A stretch of DNA of 64,000 bases from Batillaria attramentaria (Eukaryota; Mollusca; Gastropoda; Batillariidae). The stretch lies in contig JACVVK020000039.1 of NCBI GenBank assembly GCA_018292915.2, positions 242,501 through 306,500 of the forward strand. The letters are read 5' to 3'. Shown in pieces: positions 16,773 to 28,944 of the stretch. How positions within the stretch are numbered: the first letter of the stretch is position 1; each line of letters starts with the position of its first letter. Position numbers and translations under genes: made by a program. The notes below the pieces were generated by a model, which saw nothing but the letters and a program-made list of their open reading frames with translations, was not told the DNA's origin and did no database searches.

Positions 16773-19040
16773 TCAAACTTCCGTGACAATTTCATGAAGT
16801 GCAAGTTGTATGCGTCCCCAGAACGAGGCTCTGGCCTCGGGCTCGTCTGCCCATTCGATGTAGGTCGTGGTCTTCATCACCGCCATCATGGCGGGGGTCA
16901 GGTCACGTGACGGGATGTCGCTGAGAAGCACCACCAAAAGCGAATCCTCGCGCTCCAGCATGAAAGTGAGGCACAAGTGAAGCTCAAACTGACACCACGG
17001 ACTGTGGACGAAGTTCGGCGAGAAGAGCATCATGACTTTCTTACTAGCTTCCACAGCTTCGGTGATGTTTTCTACGATAGGAGCACCCGGCGTGAAGTCA
17101 CGTTGATGGATACAAAGCTTCAGCCCCATTCGTCCCTCCAGCGTTGGCATGAGGTGCTCCTGCACCCAGCCCACGTCCTCACAGTCGTAGGACACGAAGA
17201 CGTCATACTGGAAGTTCTCCTCGTGCAGACGGCGCCACCTGTCGCCGCGACCCCGGAACGCCTCGTACAGCACCAGGCGGATATGCCAGCGGTACCGATA
17301 CAGTGCGATACCCGCGAACAGCGGAAACACAAACATGACAATGGAGGCTATGATGAACTTGGAGACTTCGGGACTCCACAGACAAGCTTGATCGGCTACG
17401 AAGAAAGACTGCACCGTGGTGTTAACCATGTTATCACACATGTAGTTGTCCAATGAGGCGAAGAGAGACGGCTGACTTTGGAGCCAGTTTTGAAACCATC
17501 TCAGCTCGCAGGTGCATTGAAAAGGATTTCCGCTGAGGTCCAATAATTTCAGACGCCGGCGGGTAGCGGCACTGAAGGTCGTCTCTCTCACAGTTGATAT
17601 CCCGTTGTCTGGCAGATGGAGCTCTTGTAAATATTCCAACGCGTCAAAAGCGCCGTCTGGAATGTCAGATATCTTATTCGAGTTCAGGTACAGATACCGC
17701 AAATACTTAATATGCGAAAACATACCAGCCGTGACACGGGCCATGTTTGTCGATTTAAGACTCAATGCAAGCGAGCCAGTGACGTGACCGAACAGGCGGA
17801 TAAATTTCTCTTCGGTAACAGCGCTGAAGTCGTTGTCATCCACGTCTACCATCTTGAGGTTGGGGCAGCCAGCCAAGCTGTCGGGGTGTATGTTGTCTGA
17901 AGCAAAATCAAGCCTGCTGTGACTGAGGTGAACAAGAAGCAAGCGAGGGTTACGAAAGGCGTACCTGTTTATCCTCGTCAGCGCGTTACTGCCGCTGAGA
18001 GCTAAGTACTTCAGTGAAGGAAACGTGTCTTCGCCCAGAGCTCCCTCCGCAATCTGATACAAGTTCGAATTCATCAGACTCAACAGCTGAAGGTTCGGTA
18101 AACATATCGCGGCGCCTTCCGCTGAAATGATCGACGGATTAAATGAAAGATCCAACCAGGTGAGGTTCGGGAAAAGCGAAATACCGTCTCGACAAGTTTC
18201 CACAAACCCTGAGAAGGCGTTTGCGGTTAACATCAGGGTTTCTGTCATCTGTGGCAAGAAAGTCGTGTGCAGCGAAAACTGAGACAAACGGTTACCACCT
18301 ATTTGCAGACCTTTAAGCCGTTCCAGCGGCGTGAACACCGACATGTTAAGTTCGCTGATCCCGGCGAAAGAGAGACACAGCATTTCAAGATGTGGCAGAG
18401 GGTACCTGTGGAAGAGATCATCAGGCGGCGTGCCGAGATGCTGATTCTCCGAAATGTCCAGAAGCTTCAGCGTAGAAACCGACAAAACAGGCGCAAGCGT
18501 TACGTAATTGAGTTTATGGCGTAAAAGCCCCAGTGTCGTCAGATTTGTCAGCGGAAGGAAAGCTCCAGGGCTGATGTACTCCAAATCGTTGTTTCCCAGA
18601 TCTAGAAAGGAAATGTTCGTCACGTTTTGGAAGAAATCGTCGCTGGGAATAGCAGTCAGGGCGTTGTCGGTAAACAAGAGCTGCGTTATACCTAGCGGCA
18701 ATTTCGGCACGTACTTCAGTTGACCAACGTTGAAGGAGCAGTCAGCTGTGTCGCCCCTACACAGACAGCGTCCGTCCCCACAAAGCGAATACTCCTCCAA
18801 GCTGTAGAGAACCTTACGGGGCACGCAAGGGTTCCGGCCTACGCGACCGGTTGCGTTGTCAGCCCACCAGAATGACCTTGACTTTCCTTCGGAAGGTTCG
18901 CTCTCGAGTGGCTCATAATTCTGAAACGTGTTGTAAGGAGGCAGTGCTTCAGTGTATTCTTCCACCAACACAACGGTTGCGAGACAAGTCATGAAAAGAC
19001 TGAAACGACACATGTCAGCTGGTTTTTCTTCTCGACACAC
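16773..19040 (-). CDS. Toll-like receptor, single exon
   Basis: A membrane receptor whose leucine-rich ectodomain senses ligand and whose TIR domain recruits TIR adaptors such as MyD88. It is 755 residues and uninterrupted. A second Met at codon 10 (19013) heads a more typical signal sequence (MCRFSLFMTCLATVVLV), so true translation may start there. An N-terminal cysteine cluster (CGDGRCLCRG) precedes repeated LRRs of the type L..L.L..N.L..I. A single C-terminal cluster (CTCELRWFQNW ... Cys) is followed by a transmembrane segment at about 561-581. The TIR domain occupies about 610-755, with box 1 YDVFVSYD, box 2 RDFTPG and box 3 FW. One LRRCT directly before the membrane is the single-cysteine-cluster layout seen in vertebrate-type TLRs. 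The TIR key residues look intact. No symbol is given because molluscan TLRs lack one-to-one names. Confidence 0.95.
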   Translation of the reverse strand: MCREEKPADMCRFSLFMTCLATVVLVEEYTEALPPYNTFQNYEPLESEPSEGKSRSFWWADNATGRVGRNPCVPRKVLYSLEEYSLCGDGRCLCRGDTADCSFNVGQLKYVPKLPLGITQLLFTDNALTAIPSDDFFQNVTNISFLDLGNNDLEYISPGAFLPLTNLTTLGLLRHKLNYVTLAPVLSVSTLKLLDISENQHLGTPPDDLFHRYPLPHLEMLCLSFAGISELNMSVFTPLERLKGLQIGGNRLSQFSLHTTFLPQMTETLMLTANAFSGFVETCRDGISLFPNLTWLDLSFNPSIISAEGAAICLPNLQLLSLMNSNLYQIAEGALGEDTFPSLKYLALSGSNALTRINRYAFRNPRLLLVHLSHSRLDFASDNIHPDSLAGCPNLKMVDVDDNDFSAVTEEKFIRLFGHVTGSLALSLKSTNMARVTAGMFSHIKYLRYLYLNSNKISDIPDGAFDALEYLQELHLPDNGISTVRETTFSAATRRRLKLLDLSGNPFQCTCELRWFQNWLQSQPSLFASLDNYMCDNMVNTTVQSFFVADQACLWSPEVSKFIIASIVMFVFPLFAGIALYRYRWHIRLVLYEAFRGRGDRWRRLHEENFQYDVFVSYDCEDVGWVQEHLMPTLEGRMGLKLCIHQRDFTPGAPIVENITEAVEASKKVMMLFSPNFVHSPWCQFELHLCLTFMLEREDSLLVVLLSDIPSRDLTPAMMAVMKTTTYIEWADEPEARASFWGRIQLALHEIVTEV

Positions 19041-19900
19041 TTCGTCTGTTCATTCAACACCTGCACCAGAGTAAAGTTACTTGCATTTGAAACAGTGCGT
19101 CAGAGTTATTTAAGTTTAGTCTAATTTCAGTATCCCTCAACAACACTGAATCTAACACAAGGCAAGCGCGATGCGCACAGTACACAATAGTGACAGCGTA
19201 GCTTGCAGATCTCTGAGAGACGTAGCAAAGGCCAAAAGTGTCAACGCATTTGGCAGGCGGCCTGTGTGCAAAGGATGTCGACTGTTTCCGCGCTTTGCAT
19301 CCGATTGTCCGACTTATCTGCCCCTGGCCTAAAGGAACGGGTAAGATCGAGGACACTTTACGTGATGTACAGGCGACGCACAGCGGTTGGCGGAAATCAA
19401 GCGCAGTTGTCGCTTTTCAGTGGGAACACCCTGCGCATTTGGCCAAGCTGCCTAGACGCCTGTGACGTCATGTATACATTAGTATAGTTTGTTCCAGATT
19501 ATTTTCATCCGGATATGATCCCGCCCACTAGCAAGTTTTACAATGAAGAAAAAAAAAATCCGAAAACCAACTTGATTTCGTGATCCTTTTTATTTTTCCT
19601 CTTCTTTCTCTCTTTGTTTCTTCGTGTTTTCGTATTTTCACACAGTTACAATAGTGGGGGATCTATCATCGTGCTGCCCTAGGAATGATTTAGCAATACA
19701 ATACAAAATGACATCAACGAAAACATACGTCATCACTGTAACTCAGTCTGTTGTATCCAACACCTACCAATGCCCCTGATTAGAATCCACAATTTGTTGA
19801 CTGTATTGCAAAATTTGGAGAAATTCAAGCAGCTGATTGTCTAATGACTCACCTATAATTAGTGAAATCGTGCTCGTAACCTCTACCATCATTATTGTGA
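19041..19900. other. TLR upstream region
   Basis: This is the 5' side of the TLR gene. An AG acceptor followed by GTGTTGAATG (minus strand, about 19063) could mark a short non-coding first exon further upstream. No second gene is seen. Specific transcription-factor sites cannot be claimed from sequence alone. Confidence 0.3.
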
Positions 19901-19902
19901 CG

Positions 19903-20145
19903 CGTTCTCGCGAAAGGGACCGTAAGTCGCGCTAGGCCGATCGCCGCTACAGGCGAAAAGAGTGCCGGGGGTCAGTATGGCCGCCTTGTGAGTAGCCAAC
20001 TTCAACCGCTGGTATCTCTGTCAATCAGTTTTAGTAGTACAGCATTCATTCTTATATTTAAACAAACTGCATAACCAGTAGATTGCAGTGATGTGCATAT
20101 CTCAGAATTGATAATTTTCGACTTATGGTCCCTTTTGTGAGATCG
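19903..20145. mobile_element. Putative MITE with ~25-bp inverted ends
   Basis: The left end CGAAAGGGACCGTAAGTCG (about 19912) and the right end, read in reverse as CAAAAGGGACCATAAGTCG (about 20119-20137), are inverted repeats with a few mismatches. The interior has no coding frame. The target-site duplication is unclear. Confidence 0.4.
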
Positions 20146-20315
20146 GGCCACATATGCTAAAAGGGTCTAGTTGCTTATCCAATTCATGAAGCTTAGACCC
20201 TTGTACAGTAAGACAGCGTATGACATCACTTTGAGCCATCATATGGTAAAACGGCATAGACTCATGGCTGCCGAACAAGTTGGGGAAAAAAAGTACATTA
20301 ATTTGCTACACAAAC

Positions 20316-20427
20316 GTTACCGTAAAGAAAGTGCACAACATCAAGATTAATGGAAGAATCTTGAAACATTGTTATTTCAACTCGTGAACTCATAAATCTT
20401 GACACTGTGCGCTTTCTTTACGATAAC
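20316..20427. repeat. Imperfect 112-base stem-loop
   Basis: The left arm GTTACCGTAAAGAAAGTGCA pairs with the reverse complement of the right arm, GTTATCGTAAAGAAAGCGCA. Pairing continues to about 37 bases with roughly six mismatches around a loop of about 40 bases. Size and imperfection are like a microRNA precursor or a tiny fold-back element. No mature sequence is recognised. Confidence 0.5.
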
Positions 20428-20599
20428 ATAAATTACAATTATAATATTCTTTCATATTCTCCTGTTCTCTTCAACCCTCCCAATGAATTTCCAGAGCCGG
20501 GGTACAGTAAACTAATTTGAATTCAAACAAATAAAAGCGACCTGAAAGGACAGAAATCATTTAACTTTCACAAAGGACGAAAAAGTATAGTCTAACCCT

Positions 20600-21025
20600 C
20601 ACATTTTTTCACACACAGTCCATGGACTTCTGTTACCAAAGGATGGATGTTGTAATGTTTTTACTATCCCACCGTTGGTTTTGCTTGTTTTGTTTTGTTT
20701 TGTTTGTTTGTTTCACACACATTCCATGGTCTTCCGTCGCCAAAGGATGGGTGTTATGATGTTTTTACTATTCTTTTCTGTTCTTTTCTCCCCCACCGTT
20801 TAACTTCGCCGTGTTAATCTCAGTAAGTCAACAGAGTTACCTTGTGTTTGCTGAAGTTATGCCCCTTTTTATTCTTTTTTTCTTCTTTTTGTCTCCTGAG
20901 GAAGGCGAAAGCCCAAACGTTGATCCTTGCCGTCCTTCTGAAAGTTAAGTGGTTTCTGTCTTTTTATGTCGCTTTTATTTAACTTGTAACCACTTCGCAG
21001 CCATAACAGTTTCCTTTTTTAAAAT
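20600..21025 (+). repeat. Dispersed repeat D1, copy 2
   Basis: Same block order and orientation as the copy at 3480-3965, including CACAGTCCATGGACTTCTGT, the CCTGAGGAAGGCGAAAGCCC junction and the TAACTTGTAACCACTTCGCA end. It lies just 3' of the PAN-domain exon of the next gene. Confidence 0.6.
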
Positions 21026-21077
21026 TTGAATTCGAAATTGACACTGTCCGTTGTTGTAAAGAATGGGTCCCAGATAT

Positions 21078-24000
21078 CTATTGCCTGGATAGGTACAATT
21101 TAAACCCCGCCATCTGGTTCCTGGTCTCCCAGTCTAGTGGTTCTGCAGGGTTTTGCTGCCTCAGGGTCAGCAGTTTACACGGTCCGCTTGTGGGTTGTGA
21201 CATCAACACAGCAAATGCGTCACACAGCAAGTTCTGTCCGCAAGTCACGGCGCAGCGAAGTCTTGAGACTGACGTCATGGCTGCAATGACGTCGAGGTTG
21301 TACTCTGACGTGCCGGAGATTCCTGTGAAGGTTTTTGACCTTACGTTCTTTTCTAGAAGAAAAAGAATAAATGTGAAAATTAACGAGTAATAATGGCAAT
21401 AATATACTATTATAGGCTGGGTTTCGGGTGGGTGGGTGTTTGGGGGTTTAACGTCCTTTTCCACCACATAGGGTGATATCAAAGACGGGACAACGATGAA
21501 AAAGCCAGCACAAATATTTGGCCCCAGCCGGGATCGAACTCACGACCCGAGCATTAGCAGTCCATCGCTCTACCATTCGACCACCCCGGCTCCCCGGCCG
21601 GGTTTCGGGGGTAGGGCCGTAGGTGTAGTTTTCGGGAGGTGACAGAGAAGAAAGTTGTAGCCCAAGTATTACCGTTTGCACGTAATTTCGGCTGAGCTAT
21701 ATCCGAAACGATTTCACGGCTTCACAACAAGGAAACAGACGAAAGTCAAGCGCTCATCGGACCGCACCTGATTGGCTGGTTTACCGCAATGTCAAGGGCA
21801 GTGGATTTTTTTAAGCCTGGTAGGCTTTAGATAGGGTCTCGGGCATTGTTTACGTGGGTATCACCTTTTCTTTACCAAAAGATCAACGACCTTTCCCTTG
21901 GAGGTATATCAAGGGCTACCCCCACGGCTCTCCGCCAATCACTGTAGGAGAACGAAAATGAAATGAAAACAATAGCCTACACATATTACACAAGCATGTT
22001 ATGTAGTTTACAGTAAAAGCGTATTCGAGACAAACCAGGACAATCTATACGAGAACGGATTTGCACTGAACGGCCCTATCGACCGATGCTAAATAGACCG
22101 CTCCACTCCTGTCGGTCAAAAGTGCCGAGCCAACAGAATTTAGCCAATCGCGACCCGCAGGCATAATGAGCGCAACACGTGGCATGGTCTGGCAAGCTTT
22201 TTGCCAGACACTACAACGTTGGAAATGTGGGATGACTGAAACGTAAAGAAAGCAGTAAGTCCATTGACGTCATTTGAGATGTGTGTGGGGGGGGGGGGGG
22301 GTGTCTGCGTCTTTGGGAGTTTAAAGTCCTTTTCCGCCACGTATGACGTCATTTAATAATAATAATAATAATAAATGGTATTTGTGGGGCGCATTTCTTT
22401 AAATAAAACTCAATGCGCCTATCACTCACTCATACTCACGCACATTGTACAACGATGACCAGACAAACTGGTGAAACTGACTAGTTAGACAGAAAATTAC
22501 TGGTTTTCGTTATTTGTGGCCTCACGCCGCTCAAGCAACAAAGACCAGCACACGGCTGAGGGAATTACTGGAAAGCTTTGTAAAAAAAAAAGGAACGTTT
22601 TCAGATTGCTCTTGAAACTTGAACAGACAGTGTGGGCACATTTCTCAGATCTGCAGGCAGAGAGTTCCAAACGGCTGGAGCGGCAAAACTGAAACAGCGC
22701 TCGCCAAAAGATTTCAGGTTGCGCTTGGGGATTTTGAGAAGCCTCTCGGACGACGACCGGAGGGTTCGCGACGGTACATAGGAAAAAGGACATTACATCA
22801 ACGCCTTTCATCTTAAATTTACTCCTTTTTTTTTCCCCACAAAACGGCGTCATGGACGTACTGTGGTTTGCCAATAATAATAATAATAAAAAAAATAATA
22901 ATAAGCATAAGCGCATGAATACAGGCGCTTTATCACAGGCGCATTCCACGGTCGTCTGCTGGCTCCTGTGCCAGCCGCGCATGAAAACAAATAGTCCACA
23001 AGCCAGCCTCATTTTCCCCTAATTTTACTATTACCTGGCATGAAACTTGTTTACAACGCCAACAAAAAGCACCAGATTGCCTTTTTTTTCTTCTTTTTTT
23101 TTTTACTCTGCACACAAATTTTAAAAGGGGCAAAGATTTTCTACTATATTTAGCCGAGTTAACATGCCCCGGAAGCTAATACCGTCACGTAGCCTGTTAG
23201 TGTTAGCAGCCAACCCACCCGGCCAGAGTTCACAGACAGGGTAAGTGCTGTGGGCGCACGCTTTGTCCTGCCATCCGTTGTCTGGTGAAGCTCCGGAGAG
23301 CGTGATCACGTCCTGGAGCACACAGTTCTGCTCGTTGTTGGCGTCGTTGGGTTGGGCCTTGCTCGAGCAGCACGTGTACCAGTGAAAGTAGGTCACGGCT
23401 GTTCCATCTGTCGACCGGTAGTCGCCCTCTTCCCATAGGTCGTTAACCGGTGTCCAGAAGGAACCGACGCTGAAAGAAAGGTGAAACTGTTTGGGATGCA
23501 TACCAGTTACGGCGACAAGGTGTGTGGCAAACTTTTATTGATTTTGACTGGCGATACGGTATGGTAGGGTAGGGTAGGGTAGGGTAGGGTAGGGTAGGGT
23601 TATAATGGTATGATGCGGTATGGTCTGGTCTGGTCATGATGGTATTGTTTGGTGTGGTACGATACAGTTGGCATGGTATTCTTCGGCGCACATATCCGTC
23701 TCTGCTGACACGCTCATTGCGCCGTAGGGCTGCAGGACGGAGTGGTGAAAGCCCTCTACTTCTAAGAGCTACTTTATCATGTGCAAACCTCCACCCTGCT
23801 GTTCACTTGTGCGTGCGACAATATTTGTTTTCCAAGCCTACTTTTCTCCTAAAGATGAACCTGGGACTTTTTTTTTTAATTTATCGTGCACTGTTGATAT
23901 TGTGCACGCGTGCCTACACGAGAGCGAGGCAGGCACCACCACTGACTCGACCTGAAAAAGAAGGAAAAAAAAACAGAAAAAGTCTCGTCCATCATCGATT

Positions 24001-26054
24001 CGAACCCGTACCGCCTCAGCATCCACGGCGGACGCCTTAACCACTACGCCAAATCCCATCAAAGGCAAAAAAAAAAAAAAAAAAAAAAGTGAGTCAGCCC
24101 ACCTGGGAGCATTGGCGGTCATGAGGGTCGTCATGAAGTGCACCATGTCCAGCGAGTCCACGGTGACTAAGGCGCTGTCGAGGTCGGCACATTGTGCACG
24201 TGCTGCGTGCCAAGAGGTGGAGGTGGTGAGGATCTTCAGGCAGCTCTTGTGGTGAGCGTTTTCGTGGAAACCCACGGGGCAGGCACCTGGTTAGTGGAAA
24301 CAACACAGAATTTCTTACATGATAGATATAATAATAATAATAATAATAATACGACGACGACGACGATGACGATGATGATGATGATGATGATGATGATGAC
24401 GACGATTGGCCATTTGTAGGGTGTAGCCAAACCTTCCATGCTTACTGTGCGCTCACGGCGCTAGGGGCAGACATACAGAGAAGGAAAGAAACAGAGGAAG
24501 AAAATGATAAAGACGATGGCGATGAGGAGGAGGAGGATTGGCCCGAAAACGTCCATGCTTACTGCGTGCTCACGCCGCTTTTTTTTTTTTTTTTTTTTGG
24601 GGGGGGGGGGTGTTTAACGTCCTTTTCCACTACGTAAGGTGATTTTAAAGAAGGGACAACGCGAAAAAGGCCAGCACAATACTGTATTTGGCCCCAGCCG
24701 GGATTCGAACTCACGACCCGAGCATTGAAAGTCTAAAGCTCTACCTTTCGGCTGTCTCAGGTCCCCGGAGAATAAGAGGGTGGAGGGGGGGGGGGGTAAC
24801 GTTCTTTTCCACCACTAACGGGTGATATCAAAGACGGGGCAACGATGAAAAAGCCAGCACAAATATTTGGCCCCAGCCGGGATACGAACTCACGACCCGA
24901 CCGTTAGAAGTCCAACGCTCTACCATTCAGCCACCCCGGCTCCCCCGGAGAATGAAAAGTGAGAAGAGAAGGAAATGCGTTTCAAATCAGGTCACTGTTG
25001 AGAATAGATCCATTGAGCTACAATAGGAAAAAATAAATAAATAAAAATAAAAAACAGAACACAGAAAAAGACCATCAAGGAGATTACAAAGGTTTTAAAA
25101 GCTATCACTCTCTTTGTGAGACCACCTTAGACGTACGTGCATTGCCATCAAACCATCGACCCCCCCCCCCCCCTCCCCCCCTTTGCAGGGCAGAGACGTG
25201 CAAATAGCCATCAGCTAGCGATTGAGCGTAAATAGCTAACCTTATAAAGACGGGTTATTGGACAATAAAGCAGTTTTCTTGCCTGCCCTGTCCTGATTGC
25301 CAGCTTGGGTTGGGAAGGAGAGGAGAATTATTGAGAATCTATACGTGATTGCTATTAGATGCGGCGATAAACTTGGCAAAGCGAGAGACTTCCAAAACCA
25401 ACACAATCTGCAGATAATCTGTAGTGCATTTCGTGCGTGATTTGCTAGTGCAGAATACTATGGAGAAGTTATGTATGAGTGCACCGGTGCGTCAGTAACC
25501 TTACTGAAGCGGAATACTCAGAACACCACAATCTATAGACAACAGAGTAGCAAAAAAAAAGAAAAAAAGAAAGAAAAAAAAACCGATCGAATCTGAAACG
25601 GCTAACCGTACAGTCGAATTACTGGGCACAAAAACAAAGGGTGGGTGTTGGGGTGTTTGGGAGTTTAACGTCCTTTTCCACCACATAGGGTGATATCAAA
25701 GACGGGGCAACGATGAAAAAGCCAGCACAAATATTTGGCCCCAGCCGGGATCGAACTCACGACCCGAGCATTGAGAGTCCAACGCTCTACCATTCGACCA
25801 CCCCGGCTCCCCACACAAAAACAAAAGTCTGGCCTGAGTGCCAATGCATTTAAAAGCTTTGTTTGGGAAAGAACGCACAATATTATGGAGAAGTTATGTA
25901 TCGATGCAATGCTGTGTCGATAATCTCAACCAAGCGAGAGACCCACAACAACAATGACGAAAGCCGGTGGCAATAAAACGATTGAACTTAAAAGAGCTGA
26001 ACGCCAAGAAAGCTTACTGAACCAAAAAAAAAAAAAAAAAAAAGGTTGGGGTTT

Positions 26055-26122
<68 letters not shown>

Positions 26123-27534
26123 GTTTTGTTTTCTTTTGTGTTTTTATTGCACTGTCCTGATTGACAGCGCATTTTAAGCTTGGTCAGGGAAGGACAGCAG
26201 ACGAGTAGCGAGAATGCAACAATGCGTCGATAAACTTGGCAAACCGAGATAATCAAAACACCGCAATCTATTAAAAAGAAAAAAAAAAAAAAAAGGTACC
26301 GGTCCCCGTAGTATAGTGGTTAGCACTTCGAACCATGGACCGGGAGACCCGGGTTCGAGTCCCAGGCGAGGCACGCGGGATTTTTCCTACCTATGTCGGC
26401 TCCTACCCAGAGCGGGTGTGCTATTGGTCCAATCAGTAGGGAGGCTGTTGCCACACAGCCGAGATTCACCCACTTCAAGGGTGCGACTTTGGGAGTGCTT
26501 CCCTTGGTATGACACATCTTATGATATAGGATGATTACACGGCCGGCACCGCAGGTGCCGTAGTTCCCGGGCCTGGTTAACGCCGGGATATTTGACAGGA
26601 AGCGTGGAATGCGGCCCTGACCGGCAGTCCTGAACCACACGGGCCTACATAGAATCATTTCACCATCATCCTCATCTCCATCATGCATAATAAAAATTGC
26701 CCCAGATTTCGAGCCCTCCGTGGATTACACCCATGACCTGGGAGGAACACCACTGGAGCTGGCAAAGAGTTGGGGCAGCGCAAAAAAAAAAAAAAAAAAA
26801 GCTGGGAGCAGTAAAATGATCGAACATAAAAGGGCTAATCTTGAAATCGGATTACCTGCATGAGAAAATAAAGTGTGAAGGAGAGCAAAATTATCGAAGA
26901 GCTATGATAGCAAGTCGATAAACTTAGCGACGCGGGGAAACTCAACACAACATTATCAATAGAAAATAAGAAAGCGGGTAAAGTGCCATTCCTTGTACAG
27001 GGGCAAGCCGGATGTGATCTGCCTGGCTGTTTCAAAGTATTTGAAGAGCCTGTCTTGAAAGAGGACCAACGAAATGGCCCCTAAAAAATCACAGGGAAAA
27101 AAAGGGCTGCCAAGTGCGTATCTAAATAAATCAAAACTGTTTTACATGCTCAGTGTATCGTGAATACTTAGAAAGTCTTTAAATGTCGGCCTACATTCAG
27201 TTCAGGTGAATACTCGAGAAGCGACGAACCCTGACTACTGAGTCAGTAAGCTCGTAATACTGCCATTGAACCTGAGTGGTTCCAACGACCTGGCCAGAAA
27301 CTGTGTTTGCCGCACACTAAGATTGGCGCTGACCGGATCGATACCTCGGCGGTAGGACCGATTTTGTTGTTGTTGTTGTTTAGTTTTGGGGGGGGGGGGG
27401 GGGTAGTTGGGGGGATCTGGTGGTTGTTGTTGCTTTTTGTTACTTGGGGGGTGGTTGTTGTTGATGATGATGATGTGGATGGTTTTCTATTAGGTGTTTT
27501 TGCGGGGTTTGTGTGAGTGAGAGTGTGTGTGTGT

Positions 27535-27608
<74 letters not shown>

Positions 27609-27618
27609 GTGTGTGTGT

Positions 27619-27650
<32 letters not shown>

Positions 27651-28890
27651 CTGTGTGTGTGTGTGCGTGTGTGTGTGTGTGTGTGTGCGCGTGTGTGTGT
27701 GTGTGTGCGTGTGCGTGTGCGTGTGTGTGTGTGTGCGTGTTTGTGGGGGGGGGGGGGTAGTTGTTGTTGTTTTGTGTGTGTTGTTTTACTTTTTGTTGTT
27801 TGTTTTTTGTAGGTTTGTTTTGTTTTGTTTTGGTTGGGGGGGGGGGGTGTTTGTTGGTGTTTTGTTTGATTTTTAGGGTGGGGGAGAGGGGGTGGCGGTG
27901 GGGGTGGCTAGGCTGCCCCATCTCTTTGCCAAATCCAATGGTATTTCCCTCAGGTCATGTGTGGATTCTACGGCGGGCACGGACGCTGATTAATGTGAAA
28001 ACTGGAGACTTCTACATACATACCCAAAGGCAAGGGAGGCATCGTAAAAGAGACAGCACGTGAATCTAACTCCATTTTGTCAGGAAAAAAATACACAGTA
28101 AAATTCCACGTCCCTCAATAGATTCGAACCTGGCCAGCACTTTGGGTCCCGCAGATGACCGCTTTATCCACTGGACCACCCCCTTCCCAACCCGACCCTT
28201 TAGACGACATCTTCCAATGCATACAAATAAGTGCACACTACAAACAAACCGTGCAAGAACAACACCAACAACAAGACAAACTAAAGGGAACACAAAACTA
28301 AGCTTTCAGGGTGCGTGTTTGGGTATTTGGGGGTTTAACGTCCTTTTCCACCACTTACGGGTGATATCAAAGACGGGGCAACGACGAAAAATCTAGCACA
28401 AATATTTGGACCAAGCCGGGATTCAGTCGAACTCACGACCCGAGCATAAGAAGGCCAACGCTCTACCAGTCGGCCACCCCGGCTCCCCCACTAAGCTTTC
28501 AGCGTTTGAGAAACTTGCACAGAGGTACAAATAAACACAGAAAACACGCTCTCAGATTATGTACAAGATTCTGTTATATGCGCCTTCTACAAAATTAATG
28601 TTTTAATATTAATAATGATATGGACAGGAATTTGATGGGCTTTTTTTATTTCCCAATCGAGTCAAAATCACGTGTAGGCTCGTTTACGGTCATCATTATC
28701 ATCATCATCATCATGGCATTAATGTACACGTTTCGAAATTTGTAAATCCTTAATTAAACAACTAGACTATTAATCATAAGCCAATCGTCGAAGAGCGGTG
28801 ACCAAGTTTAACAGTTTGTTATAGGAAAACACAGGAATGAAGGAAAGAAAGAACATGGAAGGAAGGGAGAAACTTGAACGAAGAGAGAGA

Positions 28891-28944
<54 letters not shown>

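Noticed and set aside
23557..23600. Possible interstitial telomere
   Set aside because: The unit is TAGGG, not TTAGGG, and the run is short; it is an ordinary microsatellite.
27490..27921. His/Thr-rich and Cys/Val-rich open frames
   Set aside because: These are translations of (CA/GT)n microsatellites, as at all other such arrays in the window.
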